Assembly (NCBI GenBank): GCA_016342585.1
Contig: JAEINK010000039.1
Coordinates: 1 to 47,949, forward strand
Length of the DNA stretch: 47,949 nucleotides
Reading direction: 5' to 3'
From: Spirochaetales bacterium
GTDB taxonomy: Bacteria > Spirochaetota > Spirochaetia > UBA9216
Part shown: piece after piece, positions 1-8,507 of the stretch
Position numbering within the stretch: the first letter of the stretch is position 1
Layout of the letters: each line of letters starts with the position of its first letter
Program-made: the position numbers and the translations under genes
The notes under the pieces: generated by a model
What the model was told of the DNA's origin: nothing
The model's database searches: none
The model's input: the letters and a program-made list of their open reading frames with translations, nothing else

Positions 1-154
1 GTGGATTGCGGGAGGAATCCCATTTTCCGACCCAAAATCGTCATAAAGTCGAAATGACAGTTCCTATCATTTCATTTATTCGGTGGATTGCGGGAGGAAT
101 CCCATTTTCCGACCCAAAATCGTCATAAAGTCAAAATGACAGTTCCTATCATTC
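1..154. repeat. Two-copy tandem repeat, period 82 bp, intergenic
   Basis: A unit of about 71 bp starting GTGGATTGCGGGAGG occurs at 1-71 and again at 83-153, separated by about 11 bp. The copies differ at one base (G at 51, A at 133). Each unit contains the inverted GGATT...AATCC. The following stretch to about 192 (CCACTCGCTTCG and neighbours) looks like another arm of the same repeat family. The window starts exactly at a unit boundary, so the array may continue upstream. No ORF is supported in 1-248. Confidence 0.85.
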
Positions 155-191
155 AATCAAGATAGCCCGCTCCACTCGCTTCGTTTGGGAA

Positions 192-225
192 TAAAAAGGG
201 CATATGAAATCTCTTCCATATGCCC
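192..225 (-). terminator. Rho-independent terminator
   Basis: Inverted repeat AGGGCATATG (197-206) / CATATGCCCT (216-225) with a 9-nt loop. On the minus strand the stem is followed by a short T run (plus A run at 193-197). It lies 24 bp beyond the stop codon of the lipoprotein gene at 249-719 and probably ends that two-gene unit. Confidence 0.75.
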
Positions 226-248
226 TGAAAAATAAATCAATTTAAAAA

Positions 249-719
249 TTAGAATCCACGAACAGCTTCGAGAGCACGAGTTGTATCAAAAACATCCTCT
301 TCCGTGAGAGACATGGAAATTGTCACACCGTCGGGGAAGGTAATCTTCAGATTCTTTTTATCCTTTGCATAGGAAAGTCCAAGGGTTTCCACAGGATCCA
401 GTTCTGTCCATTCATAATAATTTACCATATATTCACGGACAGTTTCACTCTGAGAACCGTCAGTTTTCTTGGTACATTTTAAAGTGATGGAGTCTTCATC
501 GGCAGTATAAGTTCCGGTATAGTACCACTCCACCTCGTTGAAATTTGGGCTCTTCATAACAACATAGTTAAATGTTCCGTCTTCAGTCAGCTCAATCCAG
601 CGATCCTGCTCGTCTGTATCGCCGTAATACTCCCAGATCCCCAGGTAGGGGTCCGCACAGGAGGCAAAAGCCATTGCCAGAACGACAAAGATAATTGTGA
701 TTATTATATTTCTTTTCAT
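249..719 (-). CDS. Small lipoprotein of unknown function
   Basis: About 156 residues. The ATG at 719 was chosen over the longer frame because it follows an AGGAG ribosome site and opens a lipoprotein signal: Met-Lys-Arg, a hydrophobic stretch, then a lipobox FASC near residue 20. The mature part contains a GIWEYYGD segment and alternating polar/hydrophobic stretches, resembling small lipocalin-like or beta-rich 'GxW' lipoproteins, but no named family is recognised with confidence. It lies 10 bp downstream of a second lipoprotein gene and upstream of a terminator, so the pair is probably one transcript. Predicted to be anchored in a membrane facing the periplasm or cell surface. Confidence 0.7.
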   Translation of the reverse strand: MKRNIIITIIFVVLAMAFASCADPYLGIWEYYGDTDEQDRWIELTEDGTFNYVVMKSPNFNEVEWYYTGTYTADEDSITLKCTKKTDGSQSETVREYMVNYYEWTELDPVETLGLSYAKDKKNLKITFPDGVTISMSLTEEDVFDTTRALEAVRGF

Positions 720-729
720 TTTAATTCTC

Positions 730-1431
730 CTAATATCCAGTATTAGCTGCAAAGGTATTGGTCGCATCTGTAGTAATTGTAACAGTTCCCTGATAAGAAA
801 ATTTCATCAGAGATTCAGGAACAGGATCATCAAAAATACTTCCTCCGAACTGGGTATATACATGATAGGTTCCCGCTAAGTAACCGCTGTTATCTACTTT
901 TTTCTCCAGGCTAGTCGTGCCTGTTCCCTGAGATGGCAGGAATCCAATACCAAACTCTGAATCAATAGACACCGGGTCAGTTTCACGGTTAAGATCTGAA
1001 AGAGTCTGCAAAGAATCGCAGAAGTAATAGCCAAAAACAGGTAATCCAGTATTATTCGTCAGGTTAAAATAGGTATACACATTGGTATCTACCCAGAATA
1101 ATTCTAGTTCAGTTTCACGATCATCAATATTCACAGTTTTAGTGTATGTTTGAAGGTCGGAATCGGTTGCCTTTACAGAATGATCACCTTCGGCCACAAA
1201 CTCTAAAGTAATAGTAAGAACTCCACCGGAAGGAATTGTATAGGGAGTTCCGGATGCATCGACCAGTTCCCGCCCATCAAATTCAATACTTGTGACTTCA
1301 TATTCACTGCTGTTAGTTAATTCTAATACCCGCCGTCCCATATCATTTGTCATATCACAGCCTGCCAGACCTGTTACAACAAGAACGAGAAGTGAAAGAG
1401 CAACAAGTTTTACAATTGTTTTCTTATTCAT
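730..1431 (-). CDS. Lipoprotein of unknown function
   Basis: 233 residues. The ATG is preceded by a good GGAG site. The N-terminus is a lipoprotein signal ending in lipobox LAGC near residue 25. The following part (ELTNSSEYEVTSIEFDGRELVD) looks like an Ig/beta-sandwich type fold: 'ltNsS.y.V..i..dG' is common in secreted spirochaete proteins that carry decorative beta domains. A second similar stretch (YFNLTNNTGLPVFGYYF) lies near the middle, so the protein may hold two related beta domains. No catalytic motif is visible. Ten bases separate it from the smaller lipoprotein downstream, indicating co-transcription. Function unknown; surface or periplasmic placement is inferred from the signal. 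Confidence 0.7.
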   Translation of the reverse strand: MNKKTIVKLVALSLLVLVVTGLAGCDMTNDMGRRVLELTNSSEYEVTSIEFDGRELVDASGTPYTIPSGGVLTITLEFVAEGDHSVKATDSDLQTYTKTVNIDDRETELELFWVDTNVYTYFNLTNNTGLPVFGYYFCDSLQTLSDLNRETDPVSIDSEFGIGFLPSQGTGTTSLEKKVDNSGYLAGTYHVYTQFGGSIFDDPVPESLMKFSYQGTVTITTDATNTFAANTGY

Positions 1432-1534
1432 TATGTCTCCTATAAAATAATTTTAATTCAGGAGTAGAATAAAAAATGAATCTTAAATTATTATTAAAAG
1501 CCGGTAGAAAATAGAATTATATGATTTCAGAGTA

Positions 1535-2374
1535 TCAGGAGTGTCGGCTCCAGCGTTTCCCCCAGGTTCCGGTTCGGATCTCTTCAAGATAGATATCCCG
1601 GCCCCGTTCGGGCATGGTAGAAGCAAGGGTTGCCTCAATCTCTTTATTTATATTATAGGGAACCCTTAAAAACTGTATTCCAAAGGGAGAAGCCTTCTCA
1701 TGATCATCGATAGCCCAGGCTTCCTCGGAAGGTTCGGTCAGAGTACCGGATAGAATGGCAAAAGATGCCTGAGGGAGCTCCATGGAATTTCCCACACTGC
1801 CGCAGTTGAAGAGGGTAAAAGCCGATTCGAAATATTCGATGTACGCATAGTGGACATCTCCGTAACCGTAGACATCCGGTTTTCGGTCGCCTGGTTCCAA
1901 AGGCTGAAAAAGGTCAAACTTTAAACTCTTTTCTTGTTTGGGATAGACCCGCTGGTGAACATTTTCGGGACCAGCATGACAAAGACGAATTTTACGTCCG
2001 CTTATATAAAGGTCTTTTCTAACAGGACGTTCGGATAACCAGGCATACTGATCCTCCGAAATAATATCCTTAACCCATCGATAATGATCCACATCCGGGT
2101 CGGTCAAAAAGAAATCCTCGTGATTCCCCAGAAGGGTTTCGGAGCATCTGTTACGGCAGAGATCGATAGTCTCCACCGGGAAAGCTCCCTTGCCGACAAC
2201 ATCCCCCAGACAGATGATCTCATCCACCCCAAGCCTGTCTATATAGTCCATGACGGCTTCAAGGGCGGTGAGGTTAGCATGAATATCTGAAATTATTGCG
2301 ACTTTGTACTCTTTCTTGTTAAACAGCAGTTCAGCCCTACTCTTCGTTAAAAAGTTCCAGCACCTCTTCTGCAT
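1535..2374 (-). CDS. Calcineurin-like metallophosphoesterase
   Basis: Metal-dependent phosphoesterase of the YfcE/MJ0936-like type. The dinuclear-metal motifs appear in order: SDIHAN, LGDVVGKG, GNHED, CHAGP and GYGDVHYAY (the last replaces the usual GHTH with GDVH). The substrate cannot be read from sequence; relatives hydrolyse phosphodiesters, phosphoproteins or Ap4A. The start is uncertain. The catalytic core begins with KVAIISDIH at about 2310, yet the only ATG/GTG starts in frame (2374, 2395) lie inside the 3' end of the upstream PTS IIA gene, and neither has a clear ribosome site. Translation is therefore probably coupled to the IIA gene, or uses an unusual start near 2315-2325. Confidence 0.85.
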   Translation of the reverse strand: MQKRCWNFLTKSRAELLFNKKEYKVAIISDIHANLTALEAVMDYIDRLGVDEIICLGDVVGKGAFPVETIDLCRNRCSETLLGNHEDFFLTDPDVDHYRWVKDIISEDQYAWLSERPVRKDLYISGRKIRLCHAGPENVHQRVYPKQEKSLKFDLFQPLEPGDRKPDVYGYGDVHYAYIEYFESAFTLFNCGSVGNSMELPQASFAILSGTLTEPSEEAWAIDDHEKASPFGIQFLRVPYNINKEIEATLASTMPERGRDIYLEEIRTGTWGKRWSRHS

Positions 2375-2786
2375 TCCTGGAAGCCGAAAGGACACGGCAA
2401 AAAGCGGCGGAGGTTGTGGCTTTGGCGATTTCAGACAAGATCTCGATATGCTGGGCAGACTGGCTGGGAGGCGCCAGGATCATAAAGAAAATGGATGATG
2501 GGTTCCCGTCCAATGCATTAAAATCAATCCCCCCGGGCTTAATCCCTACAGCCAGTACGGTGGATTTCACCCCAGTGGATTTTGCGTGGGGAATCGCTAT
2601 TCCCTTCTCAAGTCCGGTAGATCCCATGGCTTCCCGGGCATAAACCTGACTCAGCACATCGGCTCTATCATCAAGACAGCCTTTTTTTTCAAGAAGATCG
2701 ACAAGCTCTTCGATCACTTCATTTTTGGTATTTCCCTCTAAGGGGACTTTTATCAGATCCTGATCAATTATTTCCAGTAAAGTCAT
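2337..2786 (-). CDS. PTS EIIA domain protein (fructose/Ntr type)
   Basis: 149 residues, the normal length of a single EIIA(Fru/Ntr) domain (PtsN-like). The phosphoryl-accepting histidine is His67 in GIAIPHAK, after the family's REAMGSTGLEKG segment. No EIIB or EIIC gene is nearby, so it is probably a regulatory EIIA rather than part of a sugar transporter. It follows a universal stress protein gene by 21 bp and has an AAGGAG site. Its position behind the V-ATPase operon suggests a link between phosphotransfer status and ion or energy homeostasis. That link is inferred; PtsN regulates K+ handling in some proteobacteria. Confidence 0.9.
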   Translation of the reverse strand: MTLLEIIDQDLIKVPLEGNTKNEVIEELVDLLEKKGCLDDRADVLSQVYAREAMGSTGLEKGIAIPHAKSTGVKSTVLAVGIKPGGIDFNALDGNPSSIFFMILAPPSQSAQHIEILSEIAKATTSAAFCRVLSASRNAEEVLELFNEE

Positions 2787-2807
2787 AATCAGCTCCTTAT
2801 GGTATTA

Positions 2808-3296
2808 TTATTTAAGGGATTCAAACATATCCCAGACACGATCCTCATCCTTCACAACAATGACAGGACAGGGAGCGCTTCTCATGGCCCTTTCGGATTC
2901 ATTCAGGAACTCATCCCGGCGGCTTCGTATCTGCCCAATCCCACCGAGTACCAGAAGATCAAATTCATCTTCCTTAATCATATTCTTTATTTCCCTATGC
3001 ACCGTACCCGAGACTTTAACGGTTTTCAAGGGGACAACCTTCTGATCGGCCAATTTCTGCACATGATTCAGGTAGCGCTCGGCATCCGCATCCAGATCCC
3101 GGTGATACTCCTCCTGCTCAACTTCAAGAAAAATCCTGGCCTTAACCAGGTCCTGCAGGGCCCGGGTGTTAACCACATATACCGCGGTAATTGCCGCTCC
3201 GGTCGTTTTTGCCAGTGCAATGGCATACATGGAGGCGGAGACAGACTCTTCGGATCCGTCTACATAAACAAGAATCTTATTTATTGGTCCACTCAT
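2808..3296 (-). CDS. Universal stress protein (UspA family)
   Basis: 162 residues with the Usp fold: first strand KILVYVDGSEES with the early Asp, and the C-terminal strand APCPVIVV. The usual ATP-binding signature G-x2-G-x9-G-S is degraded: LGGIGQI is followed by FLNESERAM where LLGSVAERV is expected, so the Gly-Ser that contacts phosphate is replaced. This suggests the non-ATP-binding UspA class. A TATAAT box and GAGGAG site lie directly upstream, so it can be transcribed apart from the V-ATPase operon that ends 67 bp earlier. It heads the group with the EIIA and phosphoesterase genes. Confidence 0.9.
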   Translation of the reverse strand: MSGPINKILVYVDGSEESVSASMYAIALAKTTGAAITAVYVVNTRALQDLVKARIFLEVEQEEYHRDLDADAERYLNHVQKLADQKVVPLKTVKVSGTVHREIKNMIKEDEFDLLVLGGIGQIRSRRDEFLNESERAMRSAPCPVIVVKDEDRVWDMFESLK

Positions 3297-3315
3297 ATTC
3301 AGCTCCTCGCTGTAA

Positions 3316-3344
3316 ATTATACCTCATTAAAATATTAAATTAAA
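3316..3344 (-). promoter_or_regulatory. Candidate promoter for the usp-IIA-phosphoesterase group
   Basis: On the minus strand a perfect TATAAT (plus 3316-3321) lies about 20 nt upstream of the usp ATG, with a weak -35 (TTTAAT, plus 3339-3344) 17 nt further up. A GAGGAG site separates it from the start. It sits in the 67-bp gap after the V-ATPase subunit D gene. Confidence 0.45.
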
Positions 3345-3363
3345 ATCTTCACTTGCTAACAAT

Positions 3364-3996
3364 CTATAACCCGGCAGATTTCTTCTCAAGCCTGGATTTA
3401 ACCATTTTCATCAGAAGAAAACTCTCCCGCTCGGCCTCTTCAAGCCGTCCCTGTGTATAGGTAAGCGCCTCTTCCAAATCGGGAATGGCTATCTTTTCCA
3501 GGGCATTTACCTTACGGATAGTCTTTTTCACCTCTCTGGCAAGTCGCATGATCGAAACCTTAAGTTCAGCAAGCCGGCCCATCAGCTCAAGGGCCGTCTT
3601 GAACTGGGCAACAGACTCCTCGGCCAGGAAGCTGGTTTCGAAGGGGCTGAAATAGGGGCCCTTATCCTCAAAGGAGGTCTCGACCTGGGGCAGCCTTACC
3701 CCCATAACCCGGCGCTCTTTCATACTGATCGAAGTCTGAATATCCACGGCACCGGAAAGGTTCCCGACCTTCATCTTTCCCATGACCATAACCGACTCCT
3801 TAAGGCTTCGGTAAGCCGAAAAGAGGGCGTCATCAACCCGGGTCTGGTAATCGACAGCCTGGTCAACCAGGGTCAAAAGTTCGATGATTAGAATATTCCT
3901 TTTCTGATCGAGGAGCTCATACCCCAGCTTGGCAAATTTAAGTTCGCCTTTCAGTTTTATGAGATTCGATCTTGTTGGGGCAATGTTCTTATCCAC
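3364..3996 (-). CDS. atpD: V-type ATP synthase subunit D
   Basis: 210 residues, the usual length. It is the central-stalk rotor subunit that turns inside the A3B3 head. The N-terminal APTRSNLIKLKGELKFAK signature and two long antiparallel helices (about residues 5-75 and 125-200) are typical of the family. It begins 2 bp after the stop of subunit B and is the last gene of the nine-gene operon, as in other bacterial A/V-type operons (A-B-D order). Cytoplasmic, attached to the membrane complex through subunit F and the c-ring socket. Whether the enzyme makes ATP or pumps ions cannot be decided here; in a fermenter, hydrolysis-driven pumping is likely. Confidence 0.95.
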   Translation of the reverse strand: MDKNIAPTRSNLIKLKGELKFAKLGYELLDQKRNILIIELLTLVDQAVDYQTRVDDALFSAYRSLKESVMVMGKMKVGNLSGAVDIQTSISMKERRVMGVRLPQVETSFEDKGPYFSPFETSFLAEESVAQFKTALELMGRLAELKVSIMRLAREVKKTIRKVNALEKIAIPDLEEALTYTQGRLEEAERESFLLMKMVKSRLEKKSAGL

Positions 3997-3998
3997 AC

Positions 3999-5408
3999 CT
4001 ACCTTCCGTAATACTCGTCAATCTCATCTTCGGTCACCCTGTGTAGCTCCTCGGGGGGCAGCTGACTGAGGGCCTTCCAGCCAATATCCAGGGTCTCTTC
4101 TATGGTTCTATCCGTATGAGCATCCTGGTTAACAAAGTTCTTCTCAAAAAAATCGCCAAACTCCATATACTGATGATCCAGGGGGGTCAACTCCTCTTCA
4201 CCTATAACCGAGGCCAGATTCCGCACATCCTTGACATAGGAGTAAGCAGCAAACAGCTGGTTCGACAAATGGGGATGGTCTTCCCTGGTCATTTTCTCAC
4301 CGATTCCATCCTTCATAAGGCGGGAGAGAGAGGGAAGCCCAGCCACAGGCGGATAGATCCCCCGACTGTACATCTCCCGCTCGAAAACGATCTGCCCCTC
4401 GGTTATATAACCGGTAAGATCGGGAACGGGATGGCTTATATCATCATTGGGCATAGTCAGGATCGGTAACTGGGTGATAGAACCGGGAAAGCCTTTCAAC
4501 ATTCCTGATCGTTCATAGAGTTCTGCCAGATCCGAATAGAGGTATCCGGGATACCCCTTCCTTGAAGGGATCTCCCCCCGGAGGGTAGAGATTTCCCGGA
4601 AGGATTCACAGTAATTCGTGATATCTGTCATGATAACCAGAACATGCATCCCCTTGTTGAAAGCCAGGTGCTCAGCCAGGGTCAGGGCCGTCCTTGGAGT
4701 GATGATCCTTTCGATGGAGGGATCATCGGCCAGGGAGAGAAAGAGGGCCACATTATCCAGAACACCGGTCTCCTCGAAACTGTCGATAAAATACCGAGCC
4801 ACATCATGCTTTACACCCATGGCGGCAAAGACTACGGCAAAGTTTGATTCACTGCCCCGGATCCTGGCCTGCCTGGCAATCTGGGCGGCCAGCTCATTGT
4901 GAGGAAGGCCGTTGCCCGAAAAAATCGGGAGTTTTTGTCCCCGGATGAGGGTTGTCATCCCATCAATAATCGAGATCCCCGTTTGAATAAAATCCCTGGG
5001 GTACTCCCGGGCCGTTGGATTTATAGGCCTGCCGTTTACATCCATATAGGCTTCAGCCTGGGGAGCAGAACCGCCATCCTTGGGCTGACCAAGGCCGTTG
5101 AAAACACGACCGAGCATGGCTTCGGAAACGCCGAGAGAGAGGGGTTCACCCATGAATCGGACCTTTGTATCCGGCATGGTAAGACCGCTGGTTCCCTCGA
5201 AAACCTGGACAACGACAACATCATCGGAGGTATCCAGAACCATCCCCATCCTGGTTTTTCCCTGTTTATCCACACATTCAACCAGCTCCCTGTATCCTAC
5301 GGGATGGGTATTCTTAACATAAACCAGGGGGCCCTGGATCTGATCAACACCGTTGTATTCACGACCGGCCAGGAGTTCCTTTTCCACATCGTTTAAGTTC
5401 TTACTCAT
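3999..5408 (-). CDS. atpB: V-type ATP synthase subunit B
   Basis: 469 residues. The ATG at 5408 was chosen: it follows a GGAG site and its product starts [15 protein letters not shown]; it overlaps the end of subunit A by 8 bp. It forms the non-catalytic nucleotide site of the A3B3 hexamer. As expected it has no intact P-loop (SGNGLPHNELAAQI in its place) but keeps the family blocks GMVLDTSDD, NPTAREYPRDFIQTGIS and PSLSRLMKDGIG. The overlap suggests translational coupling with A, giving equal amounts of the two head subunits. Length and motifs are normal; no oddity seen. Confidence 0.96.
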   Translation of the reverse strand: MSKNLNDVEKELLAGREYNGVDQIQGPLVYVKNTHPVGYRELVECVDKQGKTRMGMVLDTSDDVVVVQVFEGTSGLTMPDTKVRFMGEPLSLGVSEAMLGRVFNGLGQPKDGGSAPQAEAYMDVNGRPINPTAREYPRDFIQTGISIIDGMTTLIRGQKLPIFSGNGLPHNELAAQIARQARIRGSESNFAVVFAAMGVKHDVARYFIDSFEETGVLDNVALFLSLADDPSIERIITPRTALTLAEHLAFNKGMHVLVIMTDITNYCESFREISTLRGEIPSRKGYPGYLYSDLAELYERSGMLKGFPGSITQLPILTMPNDDISHPVPDLTGYITEGQIVFEREMYSRGIYPPVAGLPSLSRLMKDGIGEKMTREDHPHLSNQLFAAYSYVKDVRNLASVIGEEELTPLDHQYMEFGDFFEKNFVNQDAHTDRTIEETLDIGWKALSQLPPEELHRVTEDEIDEYYGR

Positions 5409-7170
5409 AAATGGACTCCAGTTGATCCATGGCTCTTTCAAGTCTGGCCTCAAGTTTATCAAGGCCGGATAGATCTTCGTTGGGAATATTCAGTTTCATC
5501 CTGGCGATATCCTGGATGACCTTAAGGTGCCTGAGTTTAACAATGGTAGCACCCCTTTTTATGGCTTCGGCGCCCCGATGCCAATAGGTCAAAATGACCT
5601 GAAGCATCCTCACCTGTTTTTCCGTGGTAGAGTACCTGTCGATATCATCGAAGGCATTCTGCTGAAGGAAGGCGTTTTTGAACAGGGTACAGACTTCGAG
5701 AATGAACCTCTGACTATCCGGAAGGGCGTCCGGGCCGACAAGTTTAACAACCTGCTGAAGCCGGACCTCTTTCTGGAGGAGCTCCATGATCTCCGCCCGG
5801 GCTTTCGACCAGGGCGCCGAGGTGTTCTGCTCCCACCAGGGGGCAACATCATCCAGGTATTCACTGTAGGACTCAAGCCAACCGATAGCCGGGTAGTGCC
5901 TGGCGTTGGCCAGTTGCCTGTCCAGCCCCCAGAAACAGCGGACAAACCGCTTGGTATGCTGGGTAACCGGCTCGGAAAAGTCTCCTCCGGGAGGAGAAAC
6001 GGCACCGATAATTGTAACAGAGCCCTCTTCACCGGCCAGGGTCTCCATATACCCGGCCCTTTCATAGAACTCGGCGATGCGCGTCGGCAGGTAGGCGGGA
6101 AAGCCCTCCTCGGCGGGCATCTCCTCCATTCGGCCGGAGAGCTCTCGAAGAGCCTCCGCCCATCGGGAGGTGGAGTCGGCCATGATGGCCACATGGTACC
6201 CCTGGTCCCTGTAGTATTCAGCCAGGGTAACCCCCGTATAAATTGAGGCCTCACGGGCCGAAACGGGCATGTTTGAGGTGTTGGCAATCAGGATTGTCCT
6301 CTCCATGAGGGACATCCCGGTCCTGGGATCAACCAGATGGGGAAACTCCTGAAGAACGTCGGTCATCTCATTTCCCCGCTCGCCACAGCCGATGTAAACG
6401 ATGATATCCGCATCACACCATTTGGCAATGGCATGCTGGGTCATGGTCTTCCCGGTCCCGAATCCTCCGGGAATGGCAACAGTCCCCCCCTTCGCCAGGG
6501 GAAAGAGGGTGTCGATAACACGTTGACCGGTAATCAAGGGGATATTCAGGGGTTTTCGGGTTTTGACCGGCCTTGGTTTTCGAATCGACCAGTAATGGCG
6601 AAGGCTAAGCTCCTTCTCCCCATCACTCGTGGACAGAACAACCACAGGGTCTGTGACATGATACTCCCCTTCCGGAACGATGGAGAGGATAGTCCCATTC
6701 ACATCCGGTGGAACAAGTACCTTGTGAACAACCCTTTCGGTCTCCTTTACGGTTCCAAGCACCAGACCACCCGAGACTTCTGCCCCTTCAACGGCCGTGG
6801 GAATAAAGGTCCAGAGTTTATCCCGGGAAAGCCCTGGAAGGGTAATTCCCTTTTCGATATACTCACCACTCATCTCTTTAAGGGCTTCAAGGGGCCTCTG
6901 AATACCATCATAGATAGTCCCGATCAGCCCGGGCCCCAGTTCTACAGAGAGGGGCATCCCGCTTCCGTAGACATTATCCCCTGGAGCGATACCGGTTGTA
7001 TCCTCATACACCTGAATAGTCGCCTGATCCCCGGCAAGCTTTATAAGCTCTCCGATCAGATGAGCCTCACCAATATGGACAAGCTCCATCATCATGGCGT
7101 CAGTTATCCCGCTCACCTCGATTACAGGTCCATTAACTCTTTTTACTTTACCAATTATTCTTCCATCCAT
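5401..7170 (-). CDS. atpA: V-type ATP synthase subunit A (catalytic)
   Basis: 589 residues, normal for the catalytic subunit. The Walker A P-loop is GGFGTGKT at about residues 235-242 (the common form in this family is GAFGCGKT), followed by [13 protein letters not shown] and [22 protein letters not shown], which carry the catalytic glutamates. The non-homologous region that marks V/A-type A subunits is present between about residues 110 and 195. It hydrolyses or makes ATP at the A/B interface. The ATG follows AAGGAG at a rather long distance. Nine bases separate it from subunit E. Confidence 0.97.
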   Translation of the reverse strand: MDGRIIGKVKRVNGPVIEVSGITDAMMMELVHIGEAHLIGELIKLAGDQATIQVYEDTTGIAPGDNVYGSGMPLSVELGPGLIGTIYDGIQRPLEALKEMSGEYIEKGITLPGLSRDKLWTFIPTAVEGAEVSGGLVLGTVKETERVVHKVLVPPDVNGTILSIVPEGEYHVTDPVVVLSTSDGEKELSLRHYWSIRKPRPVKTRKPLNIPLITGQRVIDTLFPLAKGGTVAIPGGFGTGKTMTQHAIAKWCDADIIVYIGCGERGNEMTDVLQEFPHLVDPRTGMSLMERTILIANTSNMPVSAREASIYTGVTLAEYYRDQGYHVAIMADSTSRWAEALRELSGRMEEMPAEEGFPAYLPTRIAEFYERAGYMETLAGEEGSVTIIGAVSPPGGDFSEPVTQHTKRFVRCFWGLDRQLANARHYPAIGWLESYSEYLDDVAPWWEQNTSAPWSKARAEIMELLQKEVRLQQVVKLVGPDALPDSQRFILEVCTLFKNAFLQQNAFDDIDRYSTTEKQVRMLQVILTYWHRGAEAIKRGATIVKLRHLKVIQDIARMKLNIPNEDLSGLDKLEARLERAMDQLESIYE

Positions 7171-7179
7171 AGGCGGAAG

Positions 7180-7791
7180 CTACTCCTTATTTCCAAGTTC
7201 ATCGTAAACGATCTTTTTGATTTCCTGATCGTAACGCCTGAACCTTGTGGATATCTGATTATTGAATGAAATCCGTCCGTCTTTCGATGCGACGGCTACC
7301 CCTTGAGAGGAGAGGGTCTCTCCTTCGGAGAGTGCTACTGTCCTTCCCGTGGATGATTTCACCAGCTCCGCAGCCATTTGAAGGGTTGCGGGTTCAAGTT
7401 TCTCCAGATGAGAAACAGACACAACTGCTTCATCCCGATTAAGACCCATCACACCCTCGGCGATAAGCCGTGCCAGAAAATCCTGATAGCCGGGCGTTCC
7501 TATCATCCCCCGCACCTTCTTTTGAGAAAGTGCTAATACACGGGTGTACAACTCCTCACGGAATTTGAGAGAAGCCCTTCGTGTCGAAGATTTAATGGAG
7601 GATTCACTTCGCTTCCGGATTTCGGCGACCTGTTTGTCGATCTCAATTTGTGAATCCCTGCGGGCAACCGATTCCTGATGGGAAAAACCCTTTTTTTTAG
7701 CCTCAACCTGCATTGCAGCCTGTTTCAGGATCTTTTCAGCTTCATCCCTCGCTTCGCGGCTTATTCCTTCAAGAAGCATCTCTTCTGCCAT
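7180..7791 (-). CDS. atpE: V-type ATP synthase subunit E (peripheral stalk)
   Basis: 203 residues. The N-terminal half is a charged, Lys/Glu/Arg-rich coiled coil (about residues 5-100) that would pair with subunit G. The C-terminal half is the globular domain that grips the A3B3 head (QKKVRGMIGTPGYQDFLARLIAEGV). Sequence conservation is low in this family, so the call rests on this architecture and on its place between F and A. It acts as the stator arm that resists rotation. 14 bp lie between it and subunit F. Confidence 0.88.
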   Translation of the reverse strand: MAEEMLLEGISREARDEAEKILKQAAMQVEAKKKGFSHQESVARRDSQIEIDKQVAEIRKRSESSIKSSTRRASLKFREELYTRVLALSQKKVRGMIGTPGYQDFLARLIAEGVMGLNRDEAVVSVSHLEKLEPATLQMAAELVKSSTGRTVALSEGETLSSQGVAVASKDGRISFNNQISTRFRRYDQEIKKIVYDELGNKE

Positions 7792-7805
7792 AGATTTCCG
7801 CCCCC

Positions 7806-8111
7806 TTAAAGTTTGATTCCGATGGCTTCGTTAACCATAGTCCTGAGATCTTTTCCACTTCTTTCCTCGCTCATACTCCCGGGGATTTCAACAATTAATG
7901 GAAAGGTTTCGGTGAACATATACCTGTCGACAAGCGCCCGGATTCCGTCGGCAGCTTCCTCGGTGATTATGATGATTCCTGTATCCCGATTGGAAAGGGC
8001 CTGCCCGAAGGCCTCTTCAGCCTCACTGGCAGAAGATACCGCAATGCCCGGGATCCCGACCAGTTCAAATCCAAGAACCGCATCCTCATCACCGATGATG
8101 AAATAGTTCAT
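7806..8111 (-). CDS. atpF: V-type ATP synthase subunit F
   Basis: 101 residues, the normal size. Starts MNYFIIGDEDAVLGFELVGI, the family's opening with a Rossmann-like fold, and contains GIIIITEEAADGI. It binds subunit D in the central stalk and can act as a regulatory brake on ATP hydrolysis in related enzymes. It starts 3 bp after the c-subunit gene. It precedes E here, whereas in Thermus-type operons it follows C, so subunit order is rearranged relative to that layout. Confidence 0.93.
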   Translation of the reverse strand: MNYFIIGDEDAVLGFELVGIPGIAVSSASEAEEAFGQALSNRDTGIIIITEEAADGIRALVDRYMFTETFPLIVEIPGSMSEERSGKDLRTMVNEAIGIKL

Positions 8112-8114
8112 TAA

Positions 8115-8483
8115 TTACACTTTGCCCAATATCATAAGAGCGGTTATGAATCCGAATACCACAAGACCTTCCGCAAGAGCGATAAAAATCAATGCCTGAG
8201 AGGCCAGTTCCGGTTTCTCGGCAATAGCACCCATGGCGGCGGCTCCAACATTGGCGATGGCGATACCGGCACCGATAGCCCCGAAGCCGAAGGCGATAGC
8301 GGCGGCAATCAGTCCCCATTTCATACTGTCACTGTTACCCTGCACGGCGACAACGGCACTATCCTGTTCTCCGGCCTCAGCATAGAGATTAGGAGCTCCG
8401 ATAAAGGCAAAAACACCCATCAAAGCCACCATCACAACAAGGGTTACTAAAACTTTCCGTTTAAATTCATAAGTAGGATTCAT
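8115..8483 (-). CDS. atpK: V-type ATP synthase c subunit (K), with N-terminal signal-like segment
   Basis: 122 residues: a c-ring proteolipid with a single two-helix hairpin (about residues 56-80 and 94-120). The ion-binding glutamate lies in FIALAEGLVVFG in the second helix, and the glycine-rich first helix reads FGFGAIGAGIAIA. Unlike the four-helix enterococcal NtpK, it is short and carries an extra N-terminal hydrophobic segment ending LYAEAGEQ, then a polar linker. This resembles a cleavable signal peptide, as in the Thermus c subunit. The coupling ion (H+ or Na+) is not clear from the motif. It lies between I and F. Confidence 0.95.
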   Translation of the reverse strand: MNPTYEFKRKVLVTLVVMVALMGVFAFIGAPNLYAEAGEQDSAVVAVQGNSDSMKWGLIAAAIAFGFGAIGAGIAIANVGAAAMGAIAEKPELASQALIFIALAEGLVVFGFITALMILGKV

Positions 8484-8507
8484 TACACACCTCTAAATAT
8501 TTATGAT

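Noticed and set aside
1..200. CRISPR array
   Set aside because: Only two units of about 71 bp with an 11-bp gap; no short repeats with unique spacers and no cas genes.
6337..7269. Long plus-strand ORF of 310 codons opposite V-ATPase A/E
   Set aside because: Antisense shadow of the strongly conserved subunit A gene; no family features.
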